A stretch of DNA of 64,000 nucleotides. It comes from Gammaproteobacteria bacterium (GTDB taxonomy: Bacteria; Pseudomonadota; Gammaproteobacteria; HTCC5015). Where the stretch lies: NCBI GenBank assembly GCA_028284675.1, contig JANQRI010000011.1, positions 62,001 through 126,000 on the forward strand, given 5' to 3'. Of this stretch, positions 52,363 through 60,096 are shown in pieces. How positions within the stretch are numbered: the stretch's first letter is position 1; each line of letters begins with the position of its first letter. The notes beneath the pieces were generated by a model, which saw only the letters and a program-made list of their open reading frames with translations, was not told where the DNA came from and searched no databases. Made by a program: the position numbers and the translations under genes.

Positions 52363-52433
52363 GAGTATAGCTGCTTAGCTATTTAGTGTATGTAGTGCAA
52401 GTAAGCTAGATAAGTATCTAGTGTATGTAGTGT
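52333..52433 (-). ncRNA. Candidate small RNA with repeated CACTACATACACTA motif
   Basis: No gene needs a minus-strand terminator here, yet one is present. A sigma-70-like promoter TTGGAT-N17-TATTAT (-35 at 52463-52468, -10 at 52440-52445) predicts a start near 52433. The RNA would have the motif CACTACATACACTA (52419-52432), a 6-bp hairpin (52406-52421), the same 14-nt motif exactly (52384-52397), a second 6-bp hairpin ATAGCT-AAGC-AGCTAT (52367-52382), then a 24-nt palindromic terminator (52339-52362) and seven T. Total about 100 nt. No coding frame of note. I do not recognise the family. Confidence 0.65.
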
Positions 52434-52439
52434 GAGTAA

Positions 52440-52468
52440 ATAATAACAATATAGAGCAGATTATCCAA
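52440..52468 (-). promoter_or_regulatory. Sigma-70-like promoter of the candidate small RNA
   Basis: Minus-strand TTGGAT (52468-52463), 17-bp spacer, TATTAT (52445-52440). The -10 differs from TATAAT by one base; the -35 matches TTGACA at the first three positions. Confidence 0.6.
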
Positions 52469-52523
52469 TAGAGCTGAGGTTTTAAGTCGTTCGGAGGTCG
52501 GCTATTACTTTAGCTTAAGCTTA

Positions 52524-52558
52524 TGGAACAACACCGCGCGGTATTATGAGATAGGTTC
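52524..52558. repeat. Degenerate family-1 element end
   Basis: GCGCGGTATTATGAGATAGGTTC matches the right arm of the 42291 hairpin copy (CGGTATTATGAAATAGGTCC); the left arm is decayed. Stated span is approximate. It lies between the candidate small RNA promoter and the undecapeptide-repeat gene. Confidence 0.55.
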
Positions 52559-52686
52559 TGGTTTTATGCCTGCATTTAAAGAGTACCCGGATTATTTATA
52601 TTAAAAGTTATTTTTTTGGGTTCGGGTAAACCATCGCAGGGCATCAGCGTTAAATAAGTAAAACCTCAAAGTTTCAGGAGTTTAAA

Positions 52687-53148
52687 ATGCATAAAAATTC
52701 TTACCAAAAAGTTTTTGCGATGACCTGCGGTATTTTATGTGGTTCATATTTGCCTGTGGTCGCGGCAGACTCGATAGAGGATCGGCATGACCGCCGGGGG
52801 GATCGTATCGAGGAGCGTATGGATCGGCGGGGAGACCGTATTGAAGACCGAATGGACCACCGGGGTGATCGGGTGGATCATCGCCTCGATACCCGGGGCG
52901 ACAGGGTTGAAAACCGGATGGACCGGCGTGCAGATGCTGCACGTGATCGGGGTCGTGATGGTGTCGCGGATCGTCTGGAAACGCGTGGTGACCGGGTTGA
53001 TGCGCGTTTGGATGCCAAAGGGGACAGAGTGGATCGGCGCTTGGATAACCGTGGTGAACGTATAGACCGCAGACTGGATCACCGCGGGGATAAAGTTGAT
53101 CGTCGTCTGGACAAACGCGGTGAGCGTATCAGCAAACGCCGTGATTGA
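52687..53148 (+). CDS. Secreted undecapeptide-repeat protein (RGDRVDRRLDx)
   Basis: 153 residues. A signal peptide (MHKNSYQKVFAMTCGILC..., cut after VVAA near 27) precedes at least ten repeats of 11 residues with consensus RGDR[IV][ED]xR[ML]Dx, almost only Asp, Arg, Glu, Gly and a hydrophobic residue at two fixed places. An 11-residue (hendecad) period predicts a long, right-handed helix or coiled coil with a thin hydrophobic stripe. The Gly in each unit is unusual for a helix. One repeat near 82-96 is longer and irregular. AGGAG lies 7 nt before the ATG. No known function. Confidence 0.8.
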   Translation: MHKNSYQKVFAMTCGILCGSYLPVVAADSIEDRHDRRGDRIEERMDRRGDRIEDRMDHRGDRVDHRLDTRGDRVENRMDRRADAARDRGRDGVADRLETRGDRVDARLDAKGDRVDRRLDNRGERIDRRLDHRGDKVDRRLDKRGERISKRRD

Positions 53149-53524
53149 TGCGGGCTTTACTATTATCATGACCCTGAAATAATCAGGGCTGATTTGGGCT
53201 TATGTGAAAAATCCCTCGGTTGCGGCTGTATGGTATTGTGAAAAAGTTCTTATAAATTACGGGCTTGATTCAATGGTGCCGGTTATGTTTATACTGGCTA
53301 CAAGCCCGTTTTTTATATAACTGTTACAAAAAGTCCGGATAATCCTCAAAGATTTTCTATTTTCGTCGAAGTTGATAAGTATAGGGCTCTTTGAAGAGCC
53401 TTAAAGAGGTATTAATAAAGTCTGAGAAACGCTTGGTATACATTGTTTGTTGTGACAAAAACAATTTGAAATTGTCCAACTAAAGTAATTAAATACTAAA
53501 AACTTACTTGTCGAGTGGTTATAT
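53149..53524. other. Intergenic region after the repeat-protein gene
   Basis: About 375 bp. It holds hairpins CCCTGA/TCAGGG (near 53171-53187, no T-run) and GGCTCT/AGAGCC (53385-53400), and the terminator listed separately. No ORF with start signals is seen. Confidence 0.4.
53259..53314 (+). terminator. Terminator-like hairpin with long loop
   Basis: Stem ACGGGCTTG (53259-53267) with CAAGCCCGT (53301-53309), followed by six T. The 33-nt loop contains no other clear stem. It lies 110 bp after the repeat-protein stop and is its likely terminator. Confidence 0.6.
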
Positions 53525-54115
53525 ATGCACCAACTCAATCAACAAGTTCTGCGTACTGATGCCGCCGGGATGCCTTTGGAGTGGGTCAGTTATCGTGATG
53601 CGGTCAGGCTGTATTATGCCGAGCAGGTTGCATACAGTTGCGGAATTCTATTGTACAAGGTCCGTGGAGGCTATAATGCCAAAAGCGGTGAGCGCAGTAT
53701 AATACCCGTTAACTCCATTATCGCGACCTATGGCCACAATAAGTCATTGCTGGAAAATTATCAGCCGCCGCTAAGCAATGAGACTTTATTTAGTCGTGAT
53801 GCCAGTTTGTGCTTGTATTGCGGTAACCGGTTCCGCCACTCAGAATTATCCCGTGATCATGTTCGGCCGCTAAGCCAGGGTGGTATTGATGCCTGGACTA
53901 ATGTTGTGACTGCCTGCAAGCGTTGCAATAATCATAAAGCCGGGCGCACGCCCGAACAGGCCGGTATGGAGTTATTGGCCATACCCTTTGCTCCGACGCA
54001 TGCCGAGTATATATTTTTGAAAGGCCGGCGCGTACTGGCTGACCAAATGGAATTTCTAAAGGCGCACTTTCCCCGTAAAAGCCCATTACACCGGCGTCTT
54101 AAATCAAACCGCTGA
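53525..54115 (+). CDS. HNH endonuclease
   Basis: 196 residues. The C-terminal half has the HNH nuclease fold: CLYCGNRFRHSELSRDHVRP with the zinc pair CxxC and catalytic Asp-His, the central NVVTACKRCNNHKAG with the second CxxC and NxxH, and PEQAGMELL after it. The N-terminal part (about 1-75, AAGMPLEWVSYRDAVRLYYA) is typical of the chromosomal HNH family found in many bacteria outside phages. Substrate and role are unknown; no defence genes lie nearby. The stop codon lies in the loop of its own terminator. Confidence 0.88.
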   Translation: MHQLNQQVLRTDAAGMPLEWVSYRDAVRLYYAEQVAYSCGILLYKVRGGYNAKSGERSIIPVNSIIATYGHNKSLLENYQPPLSNETLFSRDASLCLYCGNRFRHSELSRDHVRPLSQGGIDAWTNVVTACKRCNNHKAGRTPEQAGMELLAIPFAPTHAEYIFLKGRRVLADQMEFLKAHFPRKSPLHRRLKSNR

Positions 54116-54127
54116 AGGCGGTTTTTT
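54107..54127 (+). terminator. Terminator overlapping the end of the HNH gene
   Basis: AACCGC-TGAAG-GCGGTT followed by T residues. The TGA stop of the HNH gene (54113-54115) forms part of the loop. Confidence 0.85.
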
Positions 54128-54194
54128 CAGTCCTGCCGGTTTTACCGGTATTGGATACTATGTGTGCGGCTACCCTTTTGTTATGCTCCCACCT

Positions 54195-54212
54195 TCGTGT
54201 TAACAGGTTCTG
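54195..54212. repeat. Solo family-2 repeat end upstream of hemH
   Basis: TCGTGTTAACAGGTTCTGG resembles the family-2 terminal repeat (GTGTTAACAGGCCCT). It lies 41 bp before the hemH ATG. Confidence 0.4.
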
Positions 54213-54253
54213 GTAAAGCTAAACGATAAAAATCTGGCGAGTAATATAAACAC

Positions 54254-55342
54254 ATGAGTTTTTATAAAGGGCAGGAACACTACCGGCATACAGAGCAGCC
54301 GGCAGTGGGTGTTTTACTGGTCAATCTGGGAACCCCGGATGCGCCTGATTCATCCGCGTTAAGGCGGTATTTGGCGGAGTTTCTGGCTGACCCAAGGGTT
54401 GTTGAGTTTCCCCGGTGGTTATGGAGAGTGATACTCCATGGCGTCATTCTCAGAGTGCGGCCGCGACGTTCGGCACGGGCTTACCGACGTGTATGGACGG
54501 ATCAGGGTTCACCACTATTGCTGTACTCGGAAAAACAGTTGGAAGCGTTGCGTGATGCACTGAAACAGCATTATCCGGCACCGGCGCATTTTGTGCTGGG
54601 CATGCGTTATGGCAATCCGTCAATTTTCGACGCTTTGGAAAAATTAAGGCAGGCGAATGTACAAAAGCTGTTGGTTTTGCCGCTATATCCGCAATACTCA
54701 GGTTCGACCACGGGCTCTACTTTCGATGCTTTGAGTACGGAGCTGAAGCACTGGCGGCGTATTCCGGAGCTTCGGTTTATAAACAATTATCACGATTTTA
54801 AGCCATATATCGATGCGATGGCCCGGCATATCGAAGCGTTTTGGAAAAACTCGGGGCGCGCGCAACGGATTTTGTTTTCTTTTCATGGGGTGCCCAAGCG
54901 TTATTTATTGAAAGGTGATCCTTATCATTGTGAGTGCCATAAAACCGGACGTTTGCTGGCAGAGGCTTTGGGACTGGGAGATGATGAGTGGCAGGTGGTT
55001 TTCCAATCCCGTTTTGGCCGTGAAGAGTGGCTGCAGCCCTATACCGATGAGGTCCTCAAAGTGCTTCCGGAGCGGGGCATTAAGCATGTGCAGGTTTTTT
55101 GTCCGGGGTTTGCGGCTGATTGTCTGGAAACTCTGGAGGAAATCGCAATTGAAAGCAAAGAAGTGTTTCATGAGGCATCCGGTGAGCGCTTTGATTATAT
55201 TCCGGCAATGAATGCCGAGCCCGGGCATATAGAGGCACTGGCCAGTCTGATCAGGCAGCACACTCCCGGTTGGGAGCAACCGTTGAATGACGATAGCAAA
55301 GAAACACAGAAACGGGCGATGCATTTGGGCGCCAGGCAATGA
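54254..55342 (+). CDS. hemH: Ferrochelatase
   Basis: Inserts iron into protoporphyrin IX, the last step of haem synthesis, peripheral on the inner membrane. The 362 residues have the N-terminal GVLLVNLGTPDAPDSSALRRY, the metal-site His in ILFSFHGVPKRYL, the Glu region in VFCPGFAADCLETLEEIAIE (two parts) and QSRFGREEWLQPYT. Length and motifs are normal. Its TGA overlaps the ATG of the CinA-like gene by 4 nt, so the two are coupled. Confidence 0.96.
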   Translation: MSFYKGQEHYRHTEQPAVGVLLVNLGTPDAPDSSALRRYLAEFLADPRVVEFPRWLWRVILHGVILRVRPRRSARAYRRVWTDQGSPLLLYSEKQLEALRDALKQHYPAPAHFVLGMRYGNPSIFDALEKLRQANVQKLLVLPLYPQYSGSTTGSTFDALSTELKHWRRIPELRFINNYHDFKPYIDAMARHIEAFWKNSGRAQRILFSFHGVPKRYLLKGDPYHCECHKTGRLLAEALGLGDDEWQVVFQSRFGREEWLQPYTDEVLKVLPERGIKHVQVFCPGFAADCLETLEEIAIESKEVFHEASGERFDYIPAMNAEPGHIEALASLIRQHTPGWEQPLNDDSKETQKRAMHLGARQ

Positions 55343-56079
55343 GCGGAATAGGGCTGTTTATTGTTGGCGATGAAATTCTCGAGGGGCGGCGCAAAGATGC
55401 TCATTTGCAGGCGGTGATTCATATTTTAAAGTGTCGTGGTTTGTCATTAAGCTGGGTAAGAATTGTTGGTGATGAACTGGAGTTGCTGGTCGACAGTTTT
55501 CGTGAAACGTTGAAGTACCCGGGCTGGGTATTCAGTACCGGTGGCATTGGTGGGACACCGGATGATTTGACGCGTTCTGCGGTTGCTGCCGCAGCCGGCG
55601 TGAACCTGAAGCCACATCCTGAAGGGCTTGAGTTGTTGAAAGCCCGGTTTGGTGAAGACTTAACGCAAGAGCGACAGCGTATGGTCGAATTTCCCGAAGG
55701 TGCTGAGTTGATTCCCAACCCGGTTAATCAAATCCCGGGTTTTAGTTATAAGCGGCATTATTTTGTACCCGGCTTCCCGCAAATGGCTGCACCGATGATT
55801 GAGTGGGTATTGGATAACAACTACCCGGGATTGGCAGGGGAGAAGCGGGCTGAGTATAGCCTGCGAATTGCAGGTACGCCGGAAAGTCGTTTGATTCCAT
55901 TGATGGAAAAGATACTGGCTTTATATCCGGATATAAAAGTTTTTAGTCTGCCGTCAATCGGCGTGGAAAAATATACGATTGAATTGGGCGTCAAAGGTCC
56001 GGCCGAAAAAGCCCGGGAAGCCTGGGAGGTATTGAAAGCGGGGTTGGGCGAGATGAATATTGTTTGGGATGAAGCCTGA
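55339..56079 (+). CDS. Competence/damage-inducible (CinA) N-terminal domain protein, MoaB/Mog-like
   Basis: 246 residues: a molybdopterin-binding MoCF domain (about 5-165, IGLFIVGDEILEGRRKDAHLQ and FSTGGIGGTPDDLTRSAVAA) plus a C-terminal extension (about 165-246). CinA proper also carries an amidohydrolase domain, absent here. The start GIGLFIVGDEIL is typical of the short MoCF proteins next to hemH. The function of this short form is not known; ADP-ribose or nicotinamide-related hydrolysis is a CinA activity and should not be assumed. It overlaps hemH by 4 nt. Confidence 0.8.
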   Translation: MSGIGLFIVGDEILEGRRKDAHLQAVIHILKCRGLSLSWVRIVGDELELLVDSFRETLKYPGWVFSTGGIGGTPDDLTRSAVAAAAGVNLKPHPEGLELLKARFGEDLTQERQRMVEFPEGAELIPNPVNQIPGFSYKRHYFVPGFPQMAAPMIEWVLDNNYPGLAGEKRAEYSLRIAGTPESRLIPLMEKILALYPDIKVFSLPSIGVEKYTIELGVKGPAEKAREAWEVLKAGLGEMNIVWDEA

Positions 56080-56095
56080 TCGCTGGCTGCCGGCT

Positions 56096-57181
56096 TCAGG
56101 GTTGCTTGGATTGACTGTGGTGGCCAGCATGTTGCTGTAATGCCCATTGCACGTGTTCGCGCACGATGGCCGAGGGGTGTGTTGCCCGTTGCGTTAATGC
56201 ATTTACAATTTTAGTGGTCGAAGGTGCGTTGCCCAGCGCAACCGCGATATTGCGCAGCCAGCATTCATAGCCGGCTCTGCGTATCGGCGAGCCTTCAGTC
56301 CGCGTAAGAAACTCCTGTTCAGACCACATAAATAATTCAACCAGCTCAGCCTGATCCAGATTGTTTCTTGGTTGAAAATCATACTCTTCGGAATGCTTCA
56401 CGAATTTGGTCCATGGACAAAAAATCTGACAGTCGTCACAGCCGAATATTCGATTACCCATTAGCGGCCTCAGTTCGATCGGAATACTGCCTTTGTATTC
56501 AATGGTTAAATAAGAAATGCATTTGCGTGCATCCAATAACCAGGGTTCAATAAAAGCGTTGGTTGGGCATACGTCGAGACAGGCCGTACAGGCGCCGCAA
56601 TGCTGTTTGGGTTCGGCTTGGTCGAGCGGTAATGGCAGGTCTGTGTAAATTTCCCCAAGCAAAAACCAACTGCCGGTTTGCTCATTTAGCAGTAAAGTGT
56701 TTTTGCCTATCCAGCCCAGGCCGCTTTTTTCAGCCAACTGGCGTTCCAATACCGGTGCGCTGTCGACGAATGCCCGGTAACCGAAAGGGCCAATCACCGA
56801 CTCAATTTTTTTGGCAAGTTTTGTCAGTCGTTTACGCATGGTTTTATGGTAATCGCGGCCCAATGCATAACGCGCAATATAGGCCTTGTCCGGTGTGGCC
56901 AGGCGTTCCACCGTTTCAACTTTTGCCGGCAGATAATGCATGCGTGCACAGATTACCCGGCGGGTTCCCGGCAACAGGTTTTCAGGTTGATAGCGCAGGG
57001 CTTGATTGTTTTCCAGGTAATGCATTTCGCCGTGCAACCCGGCATTGATGCTGGATTTATGTTTATCGATGTAGGCGGACAGATCGGTATCGGTGATTCG
57101 AAGCTCGGCAAAACCCAGCGATTGTCCCCAGCTTTTGATATGTTGAGCCAGTTGCTCCATGTTGAGTGGGTTGTCTGACAT
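56096..57181 (-). CDS. queG: Epoxyqueuosine reductase
   Basis: Cobalamin and iron-sulfur enzyme that reduces epoxyqueuosine to queuosine in the wobble position of tRNAs for Asn, Asp, His and Tyr. 361 residues: N-terminal cobalamin-binding part with YHKTMRKRLTKLAKKI and AFVDSAPVLERQLAEKSGLG (two parts), two [4Fe-4S] clusters in CGACTACLDVCPTNAF and CDDCQIFCPWTKF, and a C-terminal HEAT-like region. It is convergent with the CinA-like gene. Confidence 0.95.
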   Translation of the reverse strand: MSDNPLNMEQLAQHIKSWGQSLGFAELRITDTDLSAYIDKHKSSINAGLHGEMHYLENNQALRYQPENLLPGTRRVICARMHYLPAKVETVERLATPDKAYIARYALGRDYHKTMRKRLTKLAKKIESVIGPFGYRAFVDSAPVLERQLAEKSGLGWIGKNTLLLNEQTGSWFLLGEIYTDLPLPLDQAEPKQHCGACTACLDVCPTNAFIEPWLLDARKCISYLTIEYKGSIPIELRPLMGNRIFGCDDCQIFCPWTKFVKHSEEYDFQPRNNLDQAELVELFMWSEQEFLTRTEGSPIRRAGYECWLRNIAVALGNAPSTTKIVNALTQRATHPSAIVREHVQWALQQHAGHHSQSKQP

Positions 57182-57364
57182 TGAGCTACTCTGAGGCAGT
57201 CTGAGCTAATGCGGGTAGTTTGGCAGGCATTAACATCAGTCGGCTTTGTAAATACTTTTGTCCGGGTGAAACATCGGGCAGACAAATGTGAAAAACACCG
57301 CAGCACGATAAAACTAAATCGGAATGATGTGTTTGTTTATACGAATTTTGCATATATGGATGTA

Positions 57365-58243
57365 TTAGCCAAGCTCGGCCAGTAGACGATGCAGGGTGTC
57401 TTTAGCTTGCTGTAAGTAGGCTTCTCCGAAAAGATTTAAGTGGTTCAGAATATGGTAAAGGTTATAAAAATGTTTGCGGACCTGGTAGCCTGAATCCAAT
57501 GGCCAGTTTGCGTTATAGGCATCATAAAATGCCGGGTCAAAGCCGCCAAACAATTCGGTCATCGCAATATCGGTTTCGCGGTCTCCAAAGTACACCGCCG
57601 GATCAAAAATAACCGGTATCCGGTCCGTTGTCCCAGCCACATTGCCGGACCATAAATCCCCATGCAGCAGCGAAGGTATTGGTGAATAATCTGCAAAGAA
57701 GCTTTCACAACCACTTTGCAACTGATTGCCCGGTTCTTCAAGCGCAGCGCGATAGCCGTTACGGGCAGCGAGCTGTAACTGAAAACCCAGGCGCTGTGTT
57801 CGCCAGAAACTAATCCAGTTATGCGCCTCGGTGTTGGTTTGTGGGGTTGCCCCGATGTAATTATCACGCGTCCAGCCGAATAACTGCTTACGGCATGCAT
57901 GCAGTGCGGCAAGTTGCTCACCCAGCAGCCTCGGATCGGGCCGGGTGCTGAGCGGAATATATTCGGTAACCAAAAATGCCTGATTCTGAATTGAGCCTGT
58001 GCATATGGGTTGCGGTACTTTGATTGTTGCGCATTTTGCCAGTGTATCCAGCCCGCTGGATTCAGCTGCGAACATATCCTCCGCCGCGCGATTATTGAGT
58101 TTGACAAAATATTCGGCTGAATCCCCCTGCAGGTGCCATGCTGAGCTAATACACCCGCCCGACAGTGGCCGGCAGTGCCGGGTGTTAAAGTTTTGCCCAG
58201 TGGCAGCGCTAATAAGTGTATCTATGTCAGTCCAATTCTGCAT
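57365..58243 (-). CDS. Fructosamine kinase family protein
   Basis: 292 residues of the fructosamine-3-kinase/ribulosamine kinase family, which phosphorylates sugars attached to amines on glycated proteins and small molecules so they detach. The phosphotransferase fold shows the N-lobe Lys in SAEYFVKLN, the catalytic Asp in LLHGDLWSGNV and the metal-binding Asp in VIFDPAVYFGDRETDIAMTE. The start MQNWTDIDTLISAATGQNF is normal. It is divergent from the response regulator at 58297, with 53 bp between. Confidence 0.9.
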   Translation of the reverse strand: MQNWTDIDTLISAATGQNFNTRHCRPLSGGCISSAWHLQGDSAEYFVKLNNRAAEDMFAAESSGLDTLAKCATIKVPQPICTGSIQNQAFLVTEYIPLSTRPDPRLLGEQLAALHACRKQLFGWTRDNYIGATPQTNTEAHNWISFWRTQRLGFQLQLAARNGYRAALEEPGNQLQSGCESFFADYSPIPSLLHGDLWSGNVAGTTDRIPVIFDPAVYFGDRETDIAMTELFGGFDPAFYDAYNANWPLDSGYQVRKHFYNLYHILNHLNLFGEAYLQQAKDTLHRLLAELG

Positions 58244-58296
58244 AGCATGGGTTATACTTAGTCCAGATTACTCAACAAGGCGCAGAGGAGCCAGTT

Positions 58297-58659
58297 ATGG
58301 CCCGAATATTAGTTGTAGATGACTCAGAAACACAAGTTGCCGCGATTGCGCAGACCTTAACAAATAATGGACACGAAGTGATCACCGCACATAATGGGGA
58401 GACAGGCGTGGAATATGCCAAAACACATAGTCCCGATTTGGTGCTGATGGATGTGGTGATGCCCGGTTTGGGAGGATTTAAGGCAACCCGAGAGATTTCG
58501 AAAGATCCCAGTACCAGCCATATTCCCGTGATCATTATATCCACCAAGGACCAGGAAACCGATAAGTTATGGGGTTCTCGTCAGGGCGCAAAAGCATATT
58601 TGGTTAAGCCTTTTGAAGAGGACGAGCTGCTGGATATGATTGATGAGTTTTTGAATTAG
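58297..58659 (+). CDS. Single-domain response regulator (PilH/CheY type)
   Basis: 120 residues, a REC domain alone: acidic pair in RILVVDDSETQ, acceptor Asp52 in LVLMDVVMPGLGGF, Thr/Ser in IIISTKDQETDKL and Lys in YLVKPFEEDELLD. The sequence is close to twitching-motility PilH/PilG regulators (STKDQETDKLWGxRQGA). No pil or che genes are in the window, so it works in trans or belongs to a lost cluster. Confidence 0.9.
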   Translation: MARILVVDDSETQVAAIAQTLTNNGHEVITAHNGETGVEYAKTHSPDLVLMDVVMPGLGGFKATREISKDPSTSHIPVIIISTKDQETDKLWGSRQGAKAYLVKPFEEDELLDMIDEFLN

Positions 58660-58800
58660 AATTCGAAACAGAGCAATCACATAAAGCGGGTTCCGGTTGA
58701 TTCGGGCTAAGGGCTTTAACTGAGCCGATCTGCCCAATCGCTTTGCCCAAGTATTTAACCGCTTCACGGATACTCCTGACTCACTGATTGTTAACGTCAC

Positions 58801-59766
58801 TTGCTTACACAGCTACCCCCAGCTTTTCAGGAAAGACTGCACCAGATTATTCCATCCTCCAGCATTGATCAGGTGCTGTTATCTTTGCAGCAGGACCCAC
58901 CCTGGGTTGGTTTTCGTGTCAACACACTGCTTGCTGATATCACTGATGTGATTGAGAGCCCGGTTTTTTCAGGCATCGGGTGTCGGCCGGTCAGCTGGCG
59001 ACCGGACGCTTTTTTGGTGCCGTTTGAATGCCGGCAGAGGCTGGTAAACAGTAAGGCGTTTACGGAAGGGCAGATTTATTTGCAAAACCTCTCAAGTATG
59101 TTTACGGCGCAATTGTTGAGTGCGTGCCCGGAGGAGCAGGTGCTGGATTTGGCTGCGGCACCGGGCGGTAAAACCTTGATACTGGCCCAGGCAATGAAAA
59201 ACCGTGGGCGCATTGCCGCAGTTGAAGTCGTAAAAAACCGTTTTTATAAATTGACTGAAAATTTGCGTCGCTGCGGTGTGCAGATTGCGAATTGCTACCA
59301 TAAAGATGGCTCCAAGGTGGGTCGCCAATGTCCGTCGATGTTTGATCGGGTGTTGCTGGATGCGCCGTGCAGCGCGGAGTCGAGGATCAGAGCGAATCGA
59401 CCGGATACCTATGCATTTTGGAACCTGCATAAAATAAAAGATATGCAGCGCAAACAAAAGCAATTGCTGCATTCGGCCATTTTGGCTTTAAAGCCCGGAG
59501 GGTTGCTGGTTTACAGCACTTGTTCCTATGCGCCTGAGGAGAATGAGCTGGTCATCGAGCGGCAATTGCAGAAGTTTGCAGGCCAGTTGGAGGTTTTGCC
59601 GGTAGAGGCGCCATTTTCCAACACTCAGACAGGTTTGACGCAATGGCAGGGCAAGCCGTTAAATCGGATGCTGTCGCGGACGCTAAGAATTTTGCCGGAC
59701 CCTCAAACCGGTATGGAGGGGTTCTTTGTTTGCTTATTAAAAAAAGATACAGCCTGCGTAGAGTAA
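58801..59766 (+). CDS. NOL1/NOP2/Sun-family RNA m5C methyltransferase, short form
   Basis: 321 residues from TTG 58801, the only start in frame after an upstream stop. An N-terminal part (LPPAFQERLHQIIP) leads into the SAM-binding core: YLQNLSSMFTAQLLSA, LDLAAAPGGKTLILAQ, the first catalytic Cys motif DAPCSAESRIRANRP, and the second, STCSYAPEENE. Both Cys are intact, so it should methylate cytosine C5 in rRNA or tRNA. It is shorter than RsmF (no C-terminal PUA-like domain) and lacks the RsmB NusB-like N-domain, so the exact target is open. Confidence 0.85.
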   Translation: MLTQLPPAFQERLHQIIPSSSIDQVLLSLQQDPPWVGFRVNTLLADITDVIESPVFSGIGCRPVSWRPDAFLVPFECRQRLVNSKAFTEGQIYLQNLSSMFTAQLLSACPEEQVLDLAAAPGGKTLILAQAMKNRGRIAAVEVVKNRFYKLTENLRRCGVQIANCYHKDGSKVGRQCPSMFDRVLLDAPCSAESRIRANRPDTYAFWNLHKIKDMQRKQKQLLHSAILALKPGGLLVYSTCSYAPEENELVIERQLQKFAGQLEVLPVEAPFSNTQTGLTQWQGKPLNRMLSRTLRILPDPQTGMEGFFVCLLKKDTACVE

Positions 59767-59787
59767 AGAAAGGCTGGTGGCCCGGTC

Positions 59788-59907
59788 TTAGTGGGGTTCC
59801 TTCTCGGCGGAATAATTATCTATTTGTCGTTCCAGTGCTTTGGTGGCGAAAAAAAGATCCAGCGCGGCTACGATAATGACGGAAATACATATAAGTAGAA
59901 ATTCCAT
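59788..59907 (-). CDS. Small membrane protein of 39 residues, unknown
   Basis: A short frame missed by usual length cut-offs. It starts at ATG 59907 (an ATG six bases earlier, at 59913, is also in frame) with GAGG 8 nt upstream. The first 20 residues form a membrane helix (MEFLLICISVIIVAALDLFF), followed by a charged tail (ATKALERQIDNYSAEKEPH). It lies downstream of regA on the same strand with 189 bp between, and converges with the methyltransferase gene. I do not recognise it. Confidence 0.6.
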   Translation of the reverse strand: MEFLLICISVIIVAALDLFFATKALERQIDNYSAEKEPH

Positions 59908-60096
59908 TTTCATATCCTCAAATGCAGTGTTCGACGGACAGTCAATTATAAATTTATTTTGGTGGAAGAATAGTTGTAACTACACGTATTACTTATGGCG
60001 TATAGGGTTGGTACGTACTAGTCTGTATAACAATATTAGTTGTTTTATTGTCAACGATCCCGGAGCAAAATTAAGTGTGGGTTAACTTTCTATCTT
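59908..60096. other. Gap between regA and the small membrane-protein gene
   Basis: About 190 bp, AT-rich, without a clear terminator or ORF. It presumably holds a promoter for the small gene or links it to regA. Confidence 0.3.

Noticed and set aside
53525..54115. HNH protein as part of a phage, intein or defence island
   Set aside because: The neighbours are housekeeping genes, and no integrase, methyltransferase or toxin gene lies nearby. The N-terminal part is that of the common chromosomal family.
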